Positions 9,150 to 16,552 of a stretch of DNA of 64,000 bases are shown here, in pieces (positions within the stretch are counted from its first letter, which is position 1; every line of letters starts with the position of its first letter). The stretch is from assembly GCF_030316845.1 (NCBI RefSeq), contig NZ_JASZYS010000001.1:186001-250000 (forward strand), written 5' to 3'. The position numbers were made by a program, and so were the translations under genes. A model generated the notes under the pieces. It worked only from the letters and a program-made list of their open reading frames with translations, did not search any database and had not been told where the DNA came from. Origin of the DNA: Variovorax davisae (lineage in GTDB: Bacteria; Pseudomonadota; Gammaproteobacteria; Burkholderiales; Burkholderiaceae_C).

Positions 9150-9488
9150 TCAGTAGCGGGGCACGGATGGGTCGTGCTGGGCCGACCAGGCATCGATGCC
9201 GCCGGCGATGTTCGCCACCTCGCCGAAGCCGTTCTGGGCCAGGAAGGCGGCCACCCGCTGGCTGCGTGCGCCGTGGTGGCAGAGGCAGGCGATGCGCTGG
9301 CCCGGATCGAGTTCGCTGACCCGGGCCGGGATCTCGTTCATCGGGATCGTCGCCAGCGTGAAGCCCTGTGGCGCCACGCTCGCGGTCTGCAGTTCCCAGG
9401 GTTCGCGCACGTCGAGCACCACCGGCCTCGCGTTCGGATTCCTGGCGAACCAGTCGGCAAGCTCGGTCGGGCGGATTTGGTCGATCAT
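9150..9488 (-). CDS. Single-domain rhodanese-like sulfurtransferase
   Basis: A 112-residue cytoplasmic protein of the GlpE size class. The active-site loop is CHHGAR with the catalytic cysteine at residue 70 (CLCHHGARS), followed by GGIDAWS near the C-terminus, a conserved rhodanese end motif. VVLDVREPWE at residues 23-32 is the usual N-terminal strand motif. It sits 13 bases after the isoaspartate methyltransferase gene and 51 bases before tolC. Family members transfer sulfane sulfur to cyanide or protein thiols; its substrate here is unknown. Its position inside an efflux operon is discussed as a finding. Confidence 0.92.
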   Translation of the reverse strand: MIDQIRPTELADWFARNPNARPVVLDVREPWELQTASVAPQGFTLATIPMNEIPARVSELDPGQRIACLCHHGARSQRVAAFLAQNGFGEVANIAGGIDAWSAQHDPSVPRY

Positions 9489-9501
9489 GAAGGGCAGGGG
9501 A

Positions 9502-10188
9502 TCAGAAGTTGAAGCGCGAGGGCGCGGGGAAGTTCAGCAGGCGCGGCGCCACCGTGTCCCAGGGCTGCAGCACGTCCCACTTGCCTTCGCCGGTGCGGGT
9601 CACGAAGTGGGCGCGCATCATCGGTTCGTCGCCGACCACGGCCGCCAGCCGGCCGCCGATGTTGAGCGAGCCCAGCAGGCCCTGCGGGATGCGGGCGACC
9701 GAGCCGCTCAGCACGATGACGTCGAAGGTCGGCCCGCTGGCCAGCGGCATGGCGCCGTCGGCATGGCGCACCTCGGCGTTCGTGACGCCGTTGCGGCGCA
9801 GGTTGGCGGCGGCGAAGGCGGCCAGGCCGGGGTCGATCTCCAGGCTCAGCACCTGGGCCGCGCGATGGGCCAGCAGGGCGGCCATGAAGCCGGAGCCGGT
9901 ACCGATCTCGAGCACGGTCTCGTGCTTCTGGATGTGCAGGTCCTGCAGCATGCGGGCCTCGACCTTGGGCGAGAGCATGCACTGGCCGGGTTCCCTGGCC
10001 GTGCTGGCGCCCTCGAGCGGGATTTCCATGTCGAAGAAGGCCAGCGCACGGTGCGCCTCGGGCACGTAGTCCTCGCGCCGGACCTGGGCCAGCAGGTCGA
10101 GGATGTCGAGATCGAGCACGTCCCAGGGACGGATCTGCTGTTCGATCATGTTGAAGCGCAGGCGCTCGAGCGTGGGGGTGGGGTTCAT
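9502..10188 (-). CDS. Protein-L-isoaspartate O-methyltransferase family protein
   Basis: A 228-residue SAM-dependent methyltransferase of the PCMT family, which repairs isomerised aspartyl residues. The start MNPTPTLERLRFNMIEQQIRPW is typical of the betaproteobacterial branch, and the SAM-binding motif I is VLEIGTGSGFMAALLA near residue 95, with LEIDP as motif II. The substrate loop differs from E. coli Pcm, so repair activity is inferred rather than certain. It is 19 bases downstream of the RND pump gene and 13 upstream of the rhodanese gene. Confidence 0.88.
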   Translation of the reverse strand: MNPTPTLERLRFNMIEQQIRPWDVLDLDILDLLAQVRREDYVPEAHRALAFFDMEIPLEGASTAREPGQCMLSPKVEARMLQDLHIQKHETVLEIGTGSGFMAALLAHRAAQVLSLEIDPGLAAFAAANLRRNGVTNAEVRHADGAMPLASGPTFDVIVLSGSVARIPQGLLGSLNIGGRLAAVVGDEPMMRAHFVTRTGEGKWDVLQPWDTVAPRLLNFPAPSRFNF

Positions 10189-10207
10189 GGGGTCTCTCCT
10201 CGCGGAC

Positions 10208-13200
10208 TCAGGACAAACTTTCGATTTTAGGCGCCGCCACGGCCGCGGTTTCGGCGGCCGGCTTCGGCTCGCCGGCCCAGCGGCGGCGGGCCCAGTTGGC
10301 CAGGTCGTCCATGTAGCAATAGACCACCGGCACCACCACCAGCGTCAGCAGCGACGAGGTGATGACGCCGCCGATCACCGCCTGGCCCATCGGCGCGCGC
10401 TGCTCGGAGCCCTCGCTGATCGCGAAGGCCAGCGGCACCATGCCGAAGATCATCGCCAGCGTGGTCATCAGGATCGGGCGCAGCCGCACCCGGGCCGCCA
10501 GCAGCAGGGCCTCGGCGCGCGGCAGGCCCGGCACCGGCGTGCCGTCTTCGGCGACGCCGGGCTCGCGCGAGCGGATCGCGAAGTCGACCAGGAGGATCGC
10601 GTTCTTGGTCACCAGGCCCATCAGCATGACCACGCCGATGATCGAGAACATCGACAGCGTCGAGCGGAAGATCAGCAGCGCCAGCACGACGCCGATCAGG
10701 GTCAGCGGCAGCGCCGTCATCAGCGCCAGCGGCTGCAGGAAGCTCTTGAACTGGCTGGCCAGGATCATGTAGATGAAGATCACCGCCAGCGCCAGCGCCG
10801 AGACCGCGTAGCCGAAGGACTCCTGCATGTTCTTGGTCGAGCCGCTGAACTGCCAGCCGTAGCCCGGCGGGAAGGCGATGCCGGCCAGCGCCGCGCGGAT
10901 GTCGGCCGAGACCTCGCCGGCCGAGCGGCCGTCGACGTTGGCGTTGATGCCGACCTCGCGCGCCAGCGCCCGGCGGTTGATCTGGTTCGGCCCCGTCGAT
11001 TCGCGCACCTCGGCCACCTGCGCCAGCCGCACGATGCGGCTCGAGCCGTCGGCGTTGGCGCCGACCGCGGTGCTCAGGAACGGCAGGCGGGCCAGGTCGG
11101 CCGGCGAATTGCGCACCTCGGGCGCCAGGCGCACGTTGACGTCGTAGGTCTGGTCGTCGGGCGCGCGCCAGTTGCCCACCGTGGTGCCGGCCACCAGCGT
11201 GCGCAGCGCGGCCGCGATCGGCGCCACGCCGAGGCCGAGGTCGGAGGCGGCGTCGCGCCGGATCACCACGCTGACCGTCGGCTTGTCGGGCTTCAGGCTG
11301 GAGTCGAGGTCGACCAGGCCGGGGATCGGGCGGATCTTGTCCATCACGCGCACGGTCAGGCGCTCGAGCTCCTTCAGGTCGGGCCCCTGCAGCGAGAACT
11401 CGATCGGCTTGTTGCCACCGACCGAGTCGCGCAGGCCGACGTGCGTGACCGTGATGCCCGGAATGGCGCGCAGCCGCTCGCGCAGCACGGTCGACATCTG
11501 GTCGACGCTGCGGCTGCGCGCGCGCCGGTCGACCAGCCGCACGTAGATGCTCGCGTAGATCTTGCCCTGGGCGTCGCCGCTGTTGATGGTGGTGAGCGTG
11601 TAGCGCACCTCGGGCATCTCGCGCAGCACCGTCTCGACCTGGCGTGCCTTGGCCTCGGTCACTTCGAGCGAGGAGCCGACCGGGGTGTAGAAGCTGATCG
11701 AGGTCTCGGAGAAGTCGGCCTTGGGCACGAACTCGGTGCCCAGCAGCGGCACCATGAAGATGCTGCCGATGAAGATGCCGATGGCCGCGAACACGGTGGC
11801 CAGCTTGTGCACCAGCGCCCAGCGCAGGATGCCCTGGTAGCCCTCGGCCAGCCGCTCGGTGGCGCGGTCGAACCAGCCGGTGACGCGGCCGATGGTCTTG
11901 TCGTAGAAAGTGACGGGTGCTTCGTTCTTGCCGTGCTTGTCGATGGCCGGGTCGTGCCAGATGCTCGACATCATCGGGTCGAGCGTGAAGCTCACGAACA
12001 TCGAGATCATCACCGCCGCCACGATGGTGATGCCGAACTCGTGGAAGAACTTGCCGATGATGCCTTCCATGAAGCCGATCGGCAGGAACACCGCAACGAT
12101 CGACAGCGTGGTCGCCAGCACCGCCAGCCCGATCTCCTGGGTGCCGTCGAGCGAGGCCTGGTAGGGCTTCTTGCCCATCTGCACGTGGCGCACGATGTTC
12201 TCGCGCACCACGATCGCGTCGTCGATCAAGAGGCCCACGCACAGCGACAGCGCCATCAGCGTGATCATGTTGATGGTGAAGCCGAACATCGCCATGAACC
12301 AGAAGGTGCCGATCAGCGCGATCGGCAGGGTCAGGCCGGTGATCACGGTCGAGCGCCAGGAGTTCAGGAACAGGAACACGATCAGCACCGTGAGCAGGGC
12401 GCCTTCGATCAGTGTCTTGCGCACGTTGTCGACCGCCACCCGGATCGGCCGCGAGGCATCGGCGATCGGCTCCAGCCGCACGCCCGGCGGCAGCTGCGGC
12501 TTGATCTCGGCGATCGCCTTGACCAGGCCGTCGACCACCTGGATGGTGTTCTCGTCCTGCGCCTTCTGCACCGACAGCAGCAGGGTGCGCTGGCCGTTGT
12601 AGAGCGCCAGGCTGTCGATCTCCTGGGCGCCGTCGCGCACCGTCGCGACCTGGTCGACCCGGATCGGCGCGCCGCCCTTGCGGGCGACGATGATGCGGCC
12701 GAAGTCCTCGGGCCGCTCCATGCGGGCGTCGATCTGCACCACCCGGTCTTGCTCGAGCGAGCGCACGGAGCCGACCGGCAGCGCCTGGTTCTCGCTGCGC
12801 ACCGCATCGACCACCTGGCTGGCGCTGACGCCGAAGGCTTCCATCGCCTGCGGATTGAGGTAGATGTTGATCTCGCGCTTGGTGCCGCCCACCAGCGTCA
12901 CGGAGCCGACGCCGCGCACGTTCTCCAGCCGCTTCTTGAGCACCTGGTCGGCCCAGTTGGTGAGTTCCACCGCGCTGGGCTGCTTGTCCTTGTCGCCCTC
13001 TGGCAGCACCGCCACCGACCAGACGGCGCGCGAGGCGGGGTCGAAGCGCAGCACGCGCGGGTCCTTGACCTCGTCGCGGAACAGCGGCCGCACGCCGGCC
13101 ACCTTCTCGCGCACGTCCTCGGCCGCCTTGCGGCCGTCGACGTAGAGTTGGAACTCGATGATGACGACCGACTGGCCCTCATAGCTGCGCGAGGTCAGGG

Positions 13201-13435
13201 CGTTGATGCCGGCGATCGAGTTGACGCCTTCCTCGATCTTCTTGGTGACTTCGCTCTCGACGATCTCGGGCGAGGCGCCCGGATACTCGGTGATCACCAC
13301 CACCACCGGGAAGTCGATGTTCGGGAACTGGTCGACCTGCAGGCGCTGGTAGGAGAAGGCGCCCAGCACCACCAGGGCGAGCATGAGCATGGTCGCGAAG
13401 ACCGGATTCTTGAGGCTGACGCGGGTGAACCACAT
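10208..13435 (-). CDS. RND family efflux pump inner-membrane transporter (AcrB/MexB-like)
   Basis: A 1075-residue proton-driven pump. It opens with [25 protein letters not shown], the first membrane helix, followed by a large periplasmic loop ([20 protein letters not shown]), a central helix block with [14 protein letters not shown] carrying the paired aspartates of helix 4, a second large loop, and a C-terminal helix block with [15 protein letters not shown]. The length matches HAE1-family pumps. It starts 12 bases after the fusion-protein stop. Substrates are likely to be hydrophobic or amphiphilic drugs or solvents, but the sequence does not tell which. Confidence 0.95.
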   Translation of the reverse strand: MWFTRVSLKNPVFATMLMLALVVLGAFSYQRLQVDQFPNIDFPVVVVITEYPGASPEIVESEVTKKIEEGVNSIAGINALTSRSYEGQSVVIIEFQLYVDGRKAAEDVREKVAGVRPLFRDEVKDPRVLRFDPASRAVWSVAVLPEGDKDKQPSAVELTNWADQVLKKRLENVRGVGSVTLVGGTKREINIYLNPQAMEAFGVSASQVVDAVRSENQALPVGSVRSLEQDRVVQIDARMERPEDFGRIIVARKGGAPIRVDQVATVRDGAQEIDSLALYNGQRTLLLSVQKAQDENTIQVVDGLVKAIAEIKPQLPPGVRLEPIADASRPIRVAVDNVRKTLIEGALLTVLIVFLFLNSWRSTVITGLTLPIALIGTFWFMAMFGFTINMITLMALSLCVGLLIDDAIVVRENIVRHVQMGKKPYQASLDGTQEIGLAVLATTLSIVAVFLPIGFMEGIIGKFFHEFGITIVAAVMISMFVSFTLDPMMSSIWHDPAIDKHGKNEAPVTFYDKTIGRVTGWFDRATERLAEGYQGILRWALVHKLATVFAAIGIFIGSIFMVPLLGTEFVPKADFSETSISFYTPVGSSLEVTEAKARQVETVLREMPEVRYTLTTINSGDAQGKIYASIYVRLVDRRARSRSVDQMSTVLRERLRAIPGITVTHVGLRDSVGGNKPIEFSLQGPDLKELERLTVRVMDKIRPIPGLVDLDSSLKPDKPTVSVVIRRDAASDLGLGVAPIAAALRTLVAGTTVGNWRAPDDQTYDVNVRLAPEVRNSPADLARLPFLSTAVGANADGSSRIVRLAQVAEVRESTGPNQINRRALAREVGINANVDGRSAGEVSADIRAALAGIAFPPGYGWQFSGSTKNMQESFGYAVSALALAVIFIYMILASQFKSFLQPLALMTALPLTLIGVVLALLIFRSTLSMFSIIGVVMLMGLVTKNAILLVDFAIRSREPGVAEDGTPVPGLPRAEALLLAARVRLRPILMTTLAMIFGMVPLAFAISEGSEQRAPMGQAVIGGVITSSLLTLVVVPVVYCYMDDLANWARRRWAGEPKPAAETAAVAAPKIESLS

Positions 13436-13447
13436 GCCTTGCCCGCC

Positions 13448-14647
13448 TCAGGGTGCGCTGCGCGGCGAAGCGGGGGGGGCCGGCGCGGCAGCGGCCGACA
13501 CCGGCGTCAGGCGCACGGCCGTGCCCTGGCGCAGCGGCCCGAGGCTGCCGGCCACCACCACCGCGCCTTCTTCGATGCCGCGCACCGCGACCATCGTCTG
13601 GCCGTCGAGCTGGCCGCGCAGGCCGGTCTCGACCGGCCGGTGCGCGATGCGCCCGTCGATCACCACCTGCACGTAGGGCGCCGGCTTGTCGGTGCGCACC
13701 GCGGTCAGCGGCAGGGCCAGCGTCTCGGTGCGGCCGACGTCGATCGTGCCCTGCGCGAACAGGCCCTGGCGGAAGCCGGTGCTGCGGTCGAGCCGCAGGT
13801 AGACCAGCACGCTGCGGCTGCCGGCCTGGGCGCTCGGGTTGACGCGCACCACGCTGGCGCCGACGCTGCGTTCGCCGCTCTTCGGGTCGCTCACGCTGCT
13901 GCCCTCGATCTGCAGGGTGGCGCGCTGGCCGACCCGCACCGCCACCGAGTCGGCCGCGGCCAGCGTGGCTTCGACCTCGATGCGGCTGAGGTCCACGACC
14001 TCGATGATCTTGGCGTCGACGCCGACGCGCTCGCCCGACTGGGCGAGGCGCTGCGACACCTGGCCCGCGATCGGGCTCTTGAGCACGGTGTCGTCGAGCG
14101 ACTTGCGGGTCATCTCGACGGCCGCCAGCGCGGCGCGATGCGTCGACAAGGCCGAATTGAGATTCGACTGCGAGGTTTCGAGCGCGGTGCGCGAGATGAA
14201 GCCCTGCTCGACCAGCGCCTTGTTGTTGTCGAAGGTGCGCTGCGCCACCTCGGCCTGGGCGCGGGACGAATCGGCCTGCTCCTGGGCCTGCCGCAGGCGC
14301 GACTGGTACTCGATCGGATCGATGCGCGCGATGACCTGGCCGGCGGTCACCGTGTCGCCCTCGCGCACCGTGAGCCCGATCAGCTCGCCGGCGACGCGGG
14401 CCTTAACCTGCGCCGAATCGACCGCCCGCAAGGTGCCCGAGACCGGCAGCGTCTCGGCCAGCTCGCGGCGCGCGACGCGCACCACGTCGGTGGCCGACAG
14501 CTCCACCACCGTTTCGGTCGCGGCCGAGCCGGCGCCGGCCGCCAGCTTGGCCTGCTGTGCCTTGCGCGCGCCGATGGCTCGCAGCGCGCCGCCCGCGATC
14601 AGCGCCAGGACCAGGGCCGCGATGGCCCATTTCATCGTTCTTTTCAT
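13448..14647 (-). CDS. RND efflux membrane fusion protein (periplasmic adaptor)
   Basis: A 399-residue adaptor linking the RND pump to TolC. An N-terminal helix (MKRTMKWAIAALVLALIAGGAL) anchors or exports it. Then come a barrel-sandwich hybrid domain (ARVAGELIGLTVREGDTVTAGQVIARID), a helical hairpin with QAQEQADSSRAQAEVAQRT-like heptads, the second half of the sandwich (SPIAGQVSQRLAQSGERV), and a beta-barrel and membrane-proximal domain. The ATG at 14647 overlaps the tetR stop by the four-base ATGA junction, which fixes the start and shows coupling to the regulator. Confidence 0.93.
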   Translation of the reverse strand: MKRTMKWAIAALVLALIAGGALRAIGARKAQQAKLAAGAGSAATETVVELSATDVVRVARRELAETLPVSGTLRAVDSAQVKARVAGELIGLTVREGDTVTAGQVIARIDPIEYQSRLRQAQEQADSSRAQAEVAQRTFDNNKALVEQGFISRTALETSQSNLNSALSTHRAALAAVEMTRKSLDDTVLKSPIAGQVSQRLAQSGERVGVDAKIIEVVDLSRIEVEATLAAADSVAVRVGQRATLQIEGSSVSDPKSGERSVGASVVRVNPSAQAGSRSVLVYLRLDRSTGFRQGLFAQGTIDVGRTETLALPLTAVRTDKPAPYVQVVIDGRIAHRPVETGLRGQLDGQTMVAVRGIEEGAVVVAGSLGPLRQGTAVRLTPVSAAAAPAPPASPRSAP

Positions 14648-15321
14648 TCGGCAGCCTTCGGCGTGCGGCAGAGACCGTGCAGCACGGTCTCGGCCTGGAG
14701 CGCCAGGTATTTCTCGGGATCGATCGTGGAGGTGTGATCGAAGCAGATCGCAGGCGAATGCTTGGTGAGCATCAGGAAGATCATCGGCGCGATGACGGTG
14801 TAGATCGCCAGGTCGACCTCGACCGGCGCGAACTCGCCGCGGTCGATGCCGCGCTGGACGATGCGCCGCAGCAGTTCGTGCCCCGGCTTGACGACTTCGC
14901 GGCGATAGAACTCGGCCAGCTCCGGAAAGTTGCGCCCTTCGCTCATCATCAGCTTGGTGAGGCCGGAGGCCTTGGTCGCGCCGACCCGCTCCCACCAGAC
15001 GCGCATGCAGTAGCGCAGCATGTCGGCGGTGCTGCCCTCGTATTCGTCGAACTCGCGGTTCCATTCGGTGAAGCGGCCGGCCAGGTTCTCGATCACGACC
15101 GCCTTGAACAGCTCTTCCTTGCTCTGGAAATAGAGGAAGAGGGTGCCCTTGGACACGCCGGCGCGGGCCGCGACCTCCTCCGAACGGGTGGCGGCGAAGC
15201 CTTTCTCGACGAACAGGTCCAGCGCCGCCTCTAGCAGTTCGCCCGGACGGGCTTCCTTGCGCCGCTCGCGCTTGGCGCTCACGGGGCACAGCTTGTCCTT
15301 GAGGAATCGGGGGGCGGGCAT
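14644..15321 (-). CDS. TetR family repressor of the RND efflux operon
   Basis: A 225-residue regulator. The helix-turn-helix (LFVEKGFAATRSEEVAARAGVSKGTLFLYFQSKEEL, given in part) occupies about residues 25-70, and the C-terminal ligand domain is TetR_C-like. I start it at 15321 (MPAPRFLKDK) because a sigma-70 promoter and a dyad operator lie immediately upstream and would exclude the longer upstream frame from the message. It is the first gene of the pump operon and overlaps the fusion-protein gene by ATGA, so autoregulation of the whole set is likely. Confidence 0.92.
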   Translation of the reverse strand: MPAPRFLKDKLCPVSAKRERRKEARPGELLEAALDLFVEKGFAATRSEEVAARAGVSKGTLFLYFQSKEELFKAVVIENLAGRFTEWNREFDEYEGSTADMLRYCMRVWWERVGATKASGLTKLMMSEGRNFPELAEFYRREVVKPGHELLRRIVQRGIDRGEFAPVEVDLAIYTVIAPMIFLMLTKHSPAICFDHTSTIDPEKYLALQAETVLHGLCRTPKAAE

Positions 15322-15324
15322 GGT

Positions 15325-15374
15325 ATTAATGACTGGCGGGTTAGTAATGTAGTGAGGGTGTTGCACTGCGTCAA
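15325..15374 (-). promoter_or_regulatory. Sigma-70 promoter and overlapping TetR operator for the efflux operon
   Basis: On the minus strand, TTGACG (15374-15369) is separated by exactly 17 bases from TACATT (15351-15346), a good -35/-10 pair. A dyad ATTACTAAC-CCGCCA-GTCATTAAT-like site (15348-15325) has 9-base half-sites of the form ATTAnTnAC around a 6-base spacer; it starts inside the -10 box and ends four bases before the tetR ATG. A repressor bound here would block RNA polymerase directly. Confidence 0.72.
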
Positions 15375-15419
15375 GCCGGCACAATGTGCGATTGGTCTCG
15401 AAACTTCGCCGGAGTTGTC

Positions 15420-15971
15420 ATGTCATCCCCCTCCTCGCCCACTGAAACCATCGTCCTCGGCGGCGGCTGCTTCTGGTGCACGGAAGCCGTGTTCGACCGC
15501 GTCCAGGGGGTGCTCGACGTCGAATCCGGCTACAGCAACGGCCAGACCGTGAATCCGAGCTACGAGCAGGTCTGCACTGGCCGCACCGGGCATTCCGAGG
15601 TGGTCAAGGTGACTTTCGACCCGGCCGAGATCTCGCTGCACGAGATCCTTGAGATCTTCTTCGTCGTCCACGACCCGACGACGCTCGATCGCCAGGGCAA
15701 CGATGTCGGCACCCAGTACCGCAGCGGCATCTACTACCTCGATGCGGCGCAGAAGCAGGTCGCCGAGGACGTGATCCGCGAGATCGGCGAGAGCAAGACC
15801 TACCGCTCGCCGATCGTGACCGAGGTCGAGCCGCTGGCCAACTACTCGGCCGCCGAGGCCTACCACCAGGACTACTTCCTGAACAACCCGAACCAGGGCT
15901 ACTGCGCCTTCGTGGTCGGCCCCAAGGTCGAGAAGTTCCAGAAGACCTTCGCGGCCCGGGTAAAGTCCTGA
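15420..15971 (+). CDS. msrA: Peptide methionine (S)-S-oxide reductase MsrA
   Basis: A 183-residue enzyme that reduces methionine-S-sulfoxide in oxidised proteins, using thioredoxin. The catalytic motif GGGCFWCTEAVF places the nucleophilic cysteine at residue 17. The conserved VVHDPTTLDRQGNDVGTQYRSGIYY-type block follows (given in part), as does YHQDYFLNNP. The ATG at 15420 (MSSPSSPTETIVLGG) gives the normal length; an upstream frame exists without a convincing start. It is divergent from the tetR operon. Its TGA stop (15969-15971) is the start of repeat copy B. Confidence 0.95.
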   Translation: MSSPSSPTETIVLGGGCFWCTEAVFDRVQGVLDVESGYSNGQTVNPSYEQVCTGRTGHSEVVKVTFDPAEISLHEILEIFFVVHDPTTLDRQGNDVGTQYRSGIYYLDAAQKQVAEDVIREIGESKTYRSPIVTEVEPLANYSAAEAYHQDYFLNNPNQGYCAFVVGPKVEKFQKTFAARVKS

Positions 15972-16095
15972 GTTCTTTCGGGACAGACCCGGAAACTGCG
16001 AAAGCGGTTTTTTGCTCTGTCCTCGACCAACCTGAGACCTTGCGGGACAGACCAACAAACTGCGAAAGCAGTTTTTGCCCTGTCCTCAACTGACT
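15969..16095. repeat. Nested palindromic intergenic repeat, copies B and C in tandem
   Basis: Copy B starts at the msrA stop codon (15969) and copy C at 16033; each is about 62 bases. Both contain GGGACAGAC, an inner hairpin AAACTGC-GAAA-GCxGTTT with a T run, and a closing CTGTCCTC. Copy C ends CAACTGA just before the ATG at 16097. They match copy A after livF, with differences at only a few positions, some of which alter the stem. The GAAA tetraloop and the T run make the inner hairpins terminator-like. Confidence 0.82.
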
Positions 16096-16096
16096 G

Positions 16097-16474
16097 ATGC
16101 CCTTCGCCCAGCGCTCCCTCCGCAGCCGCACCATGTTGTGCGTGCTCGCGTTCGCGCTCTGGGCCGCCACCACCCTGGGCCTGCTGCACGGCACGCTGCA
16201 TGGCGTGGCGGCGTCGGCCCATGCGGACGCCGCCACCGGCGCGGTGGCCGGCAAGGCGGCAGCCTCGCACGGGCTGTCGGCGCTGTTCGGCGTCCACACC
16301 GAGGCCGAGTGCCGGCTCTACGACCAGTTGTCCCACGGAGCGGCCGCGCCTTGCGTGCCACCGGTCTTCCTGCCGGTGCTGCTGCCGGCTGCCAGCTTCG
16401 TCTGGCTCGAGGGCGAGGTCTTCGCCCGCTGGATCGCGCTGTTCGACGCGCGCGGTCCGCCTTCCACTCGCTGA
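16097..16474 (+). CDS. Hypothetical small membrane or exported protein next to a metal-type TonB receptor
   Basis: A 125-residue protein of unknown function. One hydrophobic segment (MLCVLAFALWAATTLGLLHG, about residues 13-32) may be a signal or a membrane anchor, followed by histidines (LHGTLHGVAASAHAD), a CRLYDQLSHG segment and a hydrophobic proline-rich stretch (PPVFLPVLLPAASFVW). The Cys/His pattern and position 78 bases before a ZnuD-like receptor recall small DUF2946-type proteins found beside metal-uptake receptors, but I cannot assign it to that family with confidence. It shares the receptor's direction and probably its transcript. Confidence 0.6.
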   Translation: MPFAQRSLRSRTMLCVLAFALWAATTLGLLHGTLHGVAASAHADAATGAVAGKAAASHGLSALFGVHTEAECRLYDQLSHGAAAPCVPPVFLPVLLPAASFVWLEGEVFARWIALFDARGPPSTR

Positions 16475-16552
16475 ATCCCCCGTGTTTTCCGGTTGCCGCC
16501 CCCGCCTGGCGGGCCGCGGCCGGCTGTCCATCGATTCAACGAGTGTTTCTTC

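Noticed and set aside
10103..14737. A 1544-residue open frame on the plus strand opposite the RND pump and adaptor genes
   Set aside because: It is rich in Arg, His and Ala with no domain and mirrors the coding pattern of the pump and adaptor genes; high-GC coding DNA commonly leaves the opposite strand open.
15322..15384. Longer tetR start at 15384
   Set aside because: It would lie upstream of the sigma-70 promoter found at 15346-15374, so it could not be in the transcript.
16475..16552. Zur-like site in front of the ZnuD-like receptor
   Set aside because: No sequence resembling the AT-rich Zur dyad is present in this gap or before the small gene at 16097.
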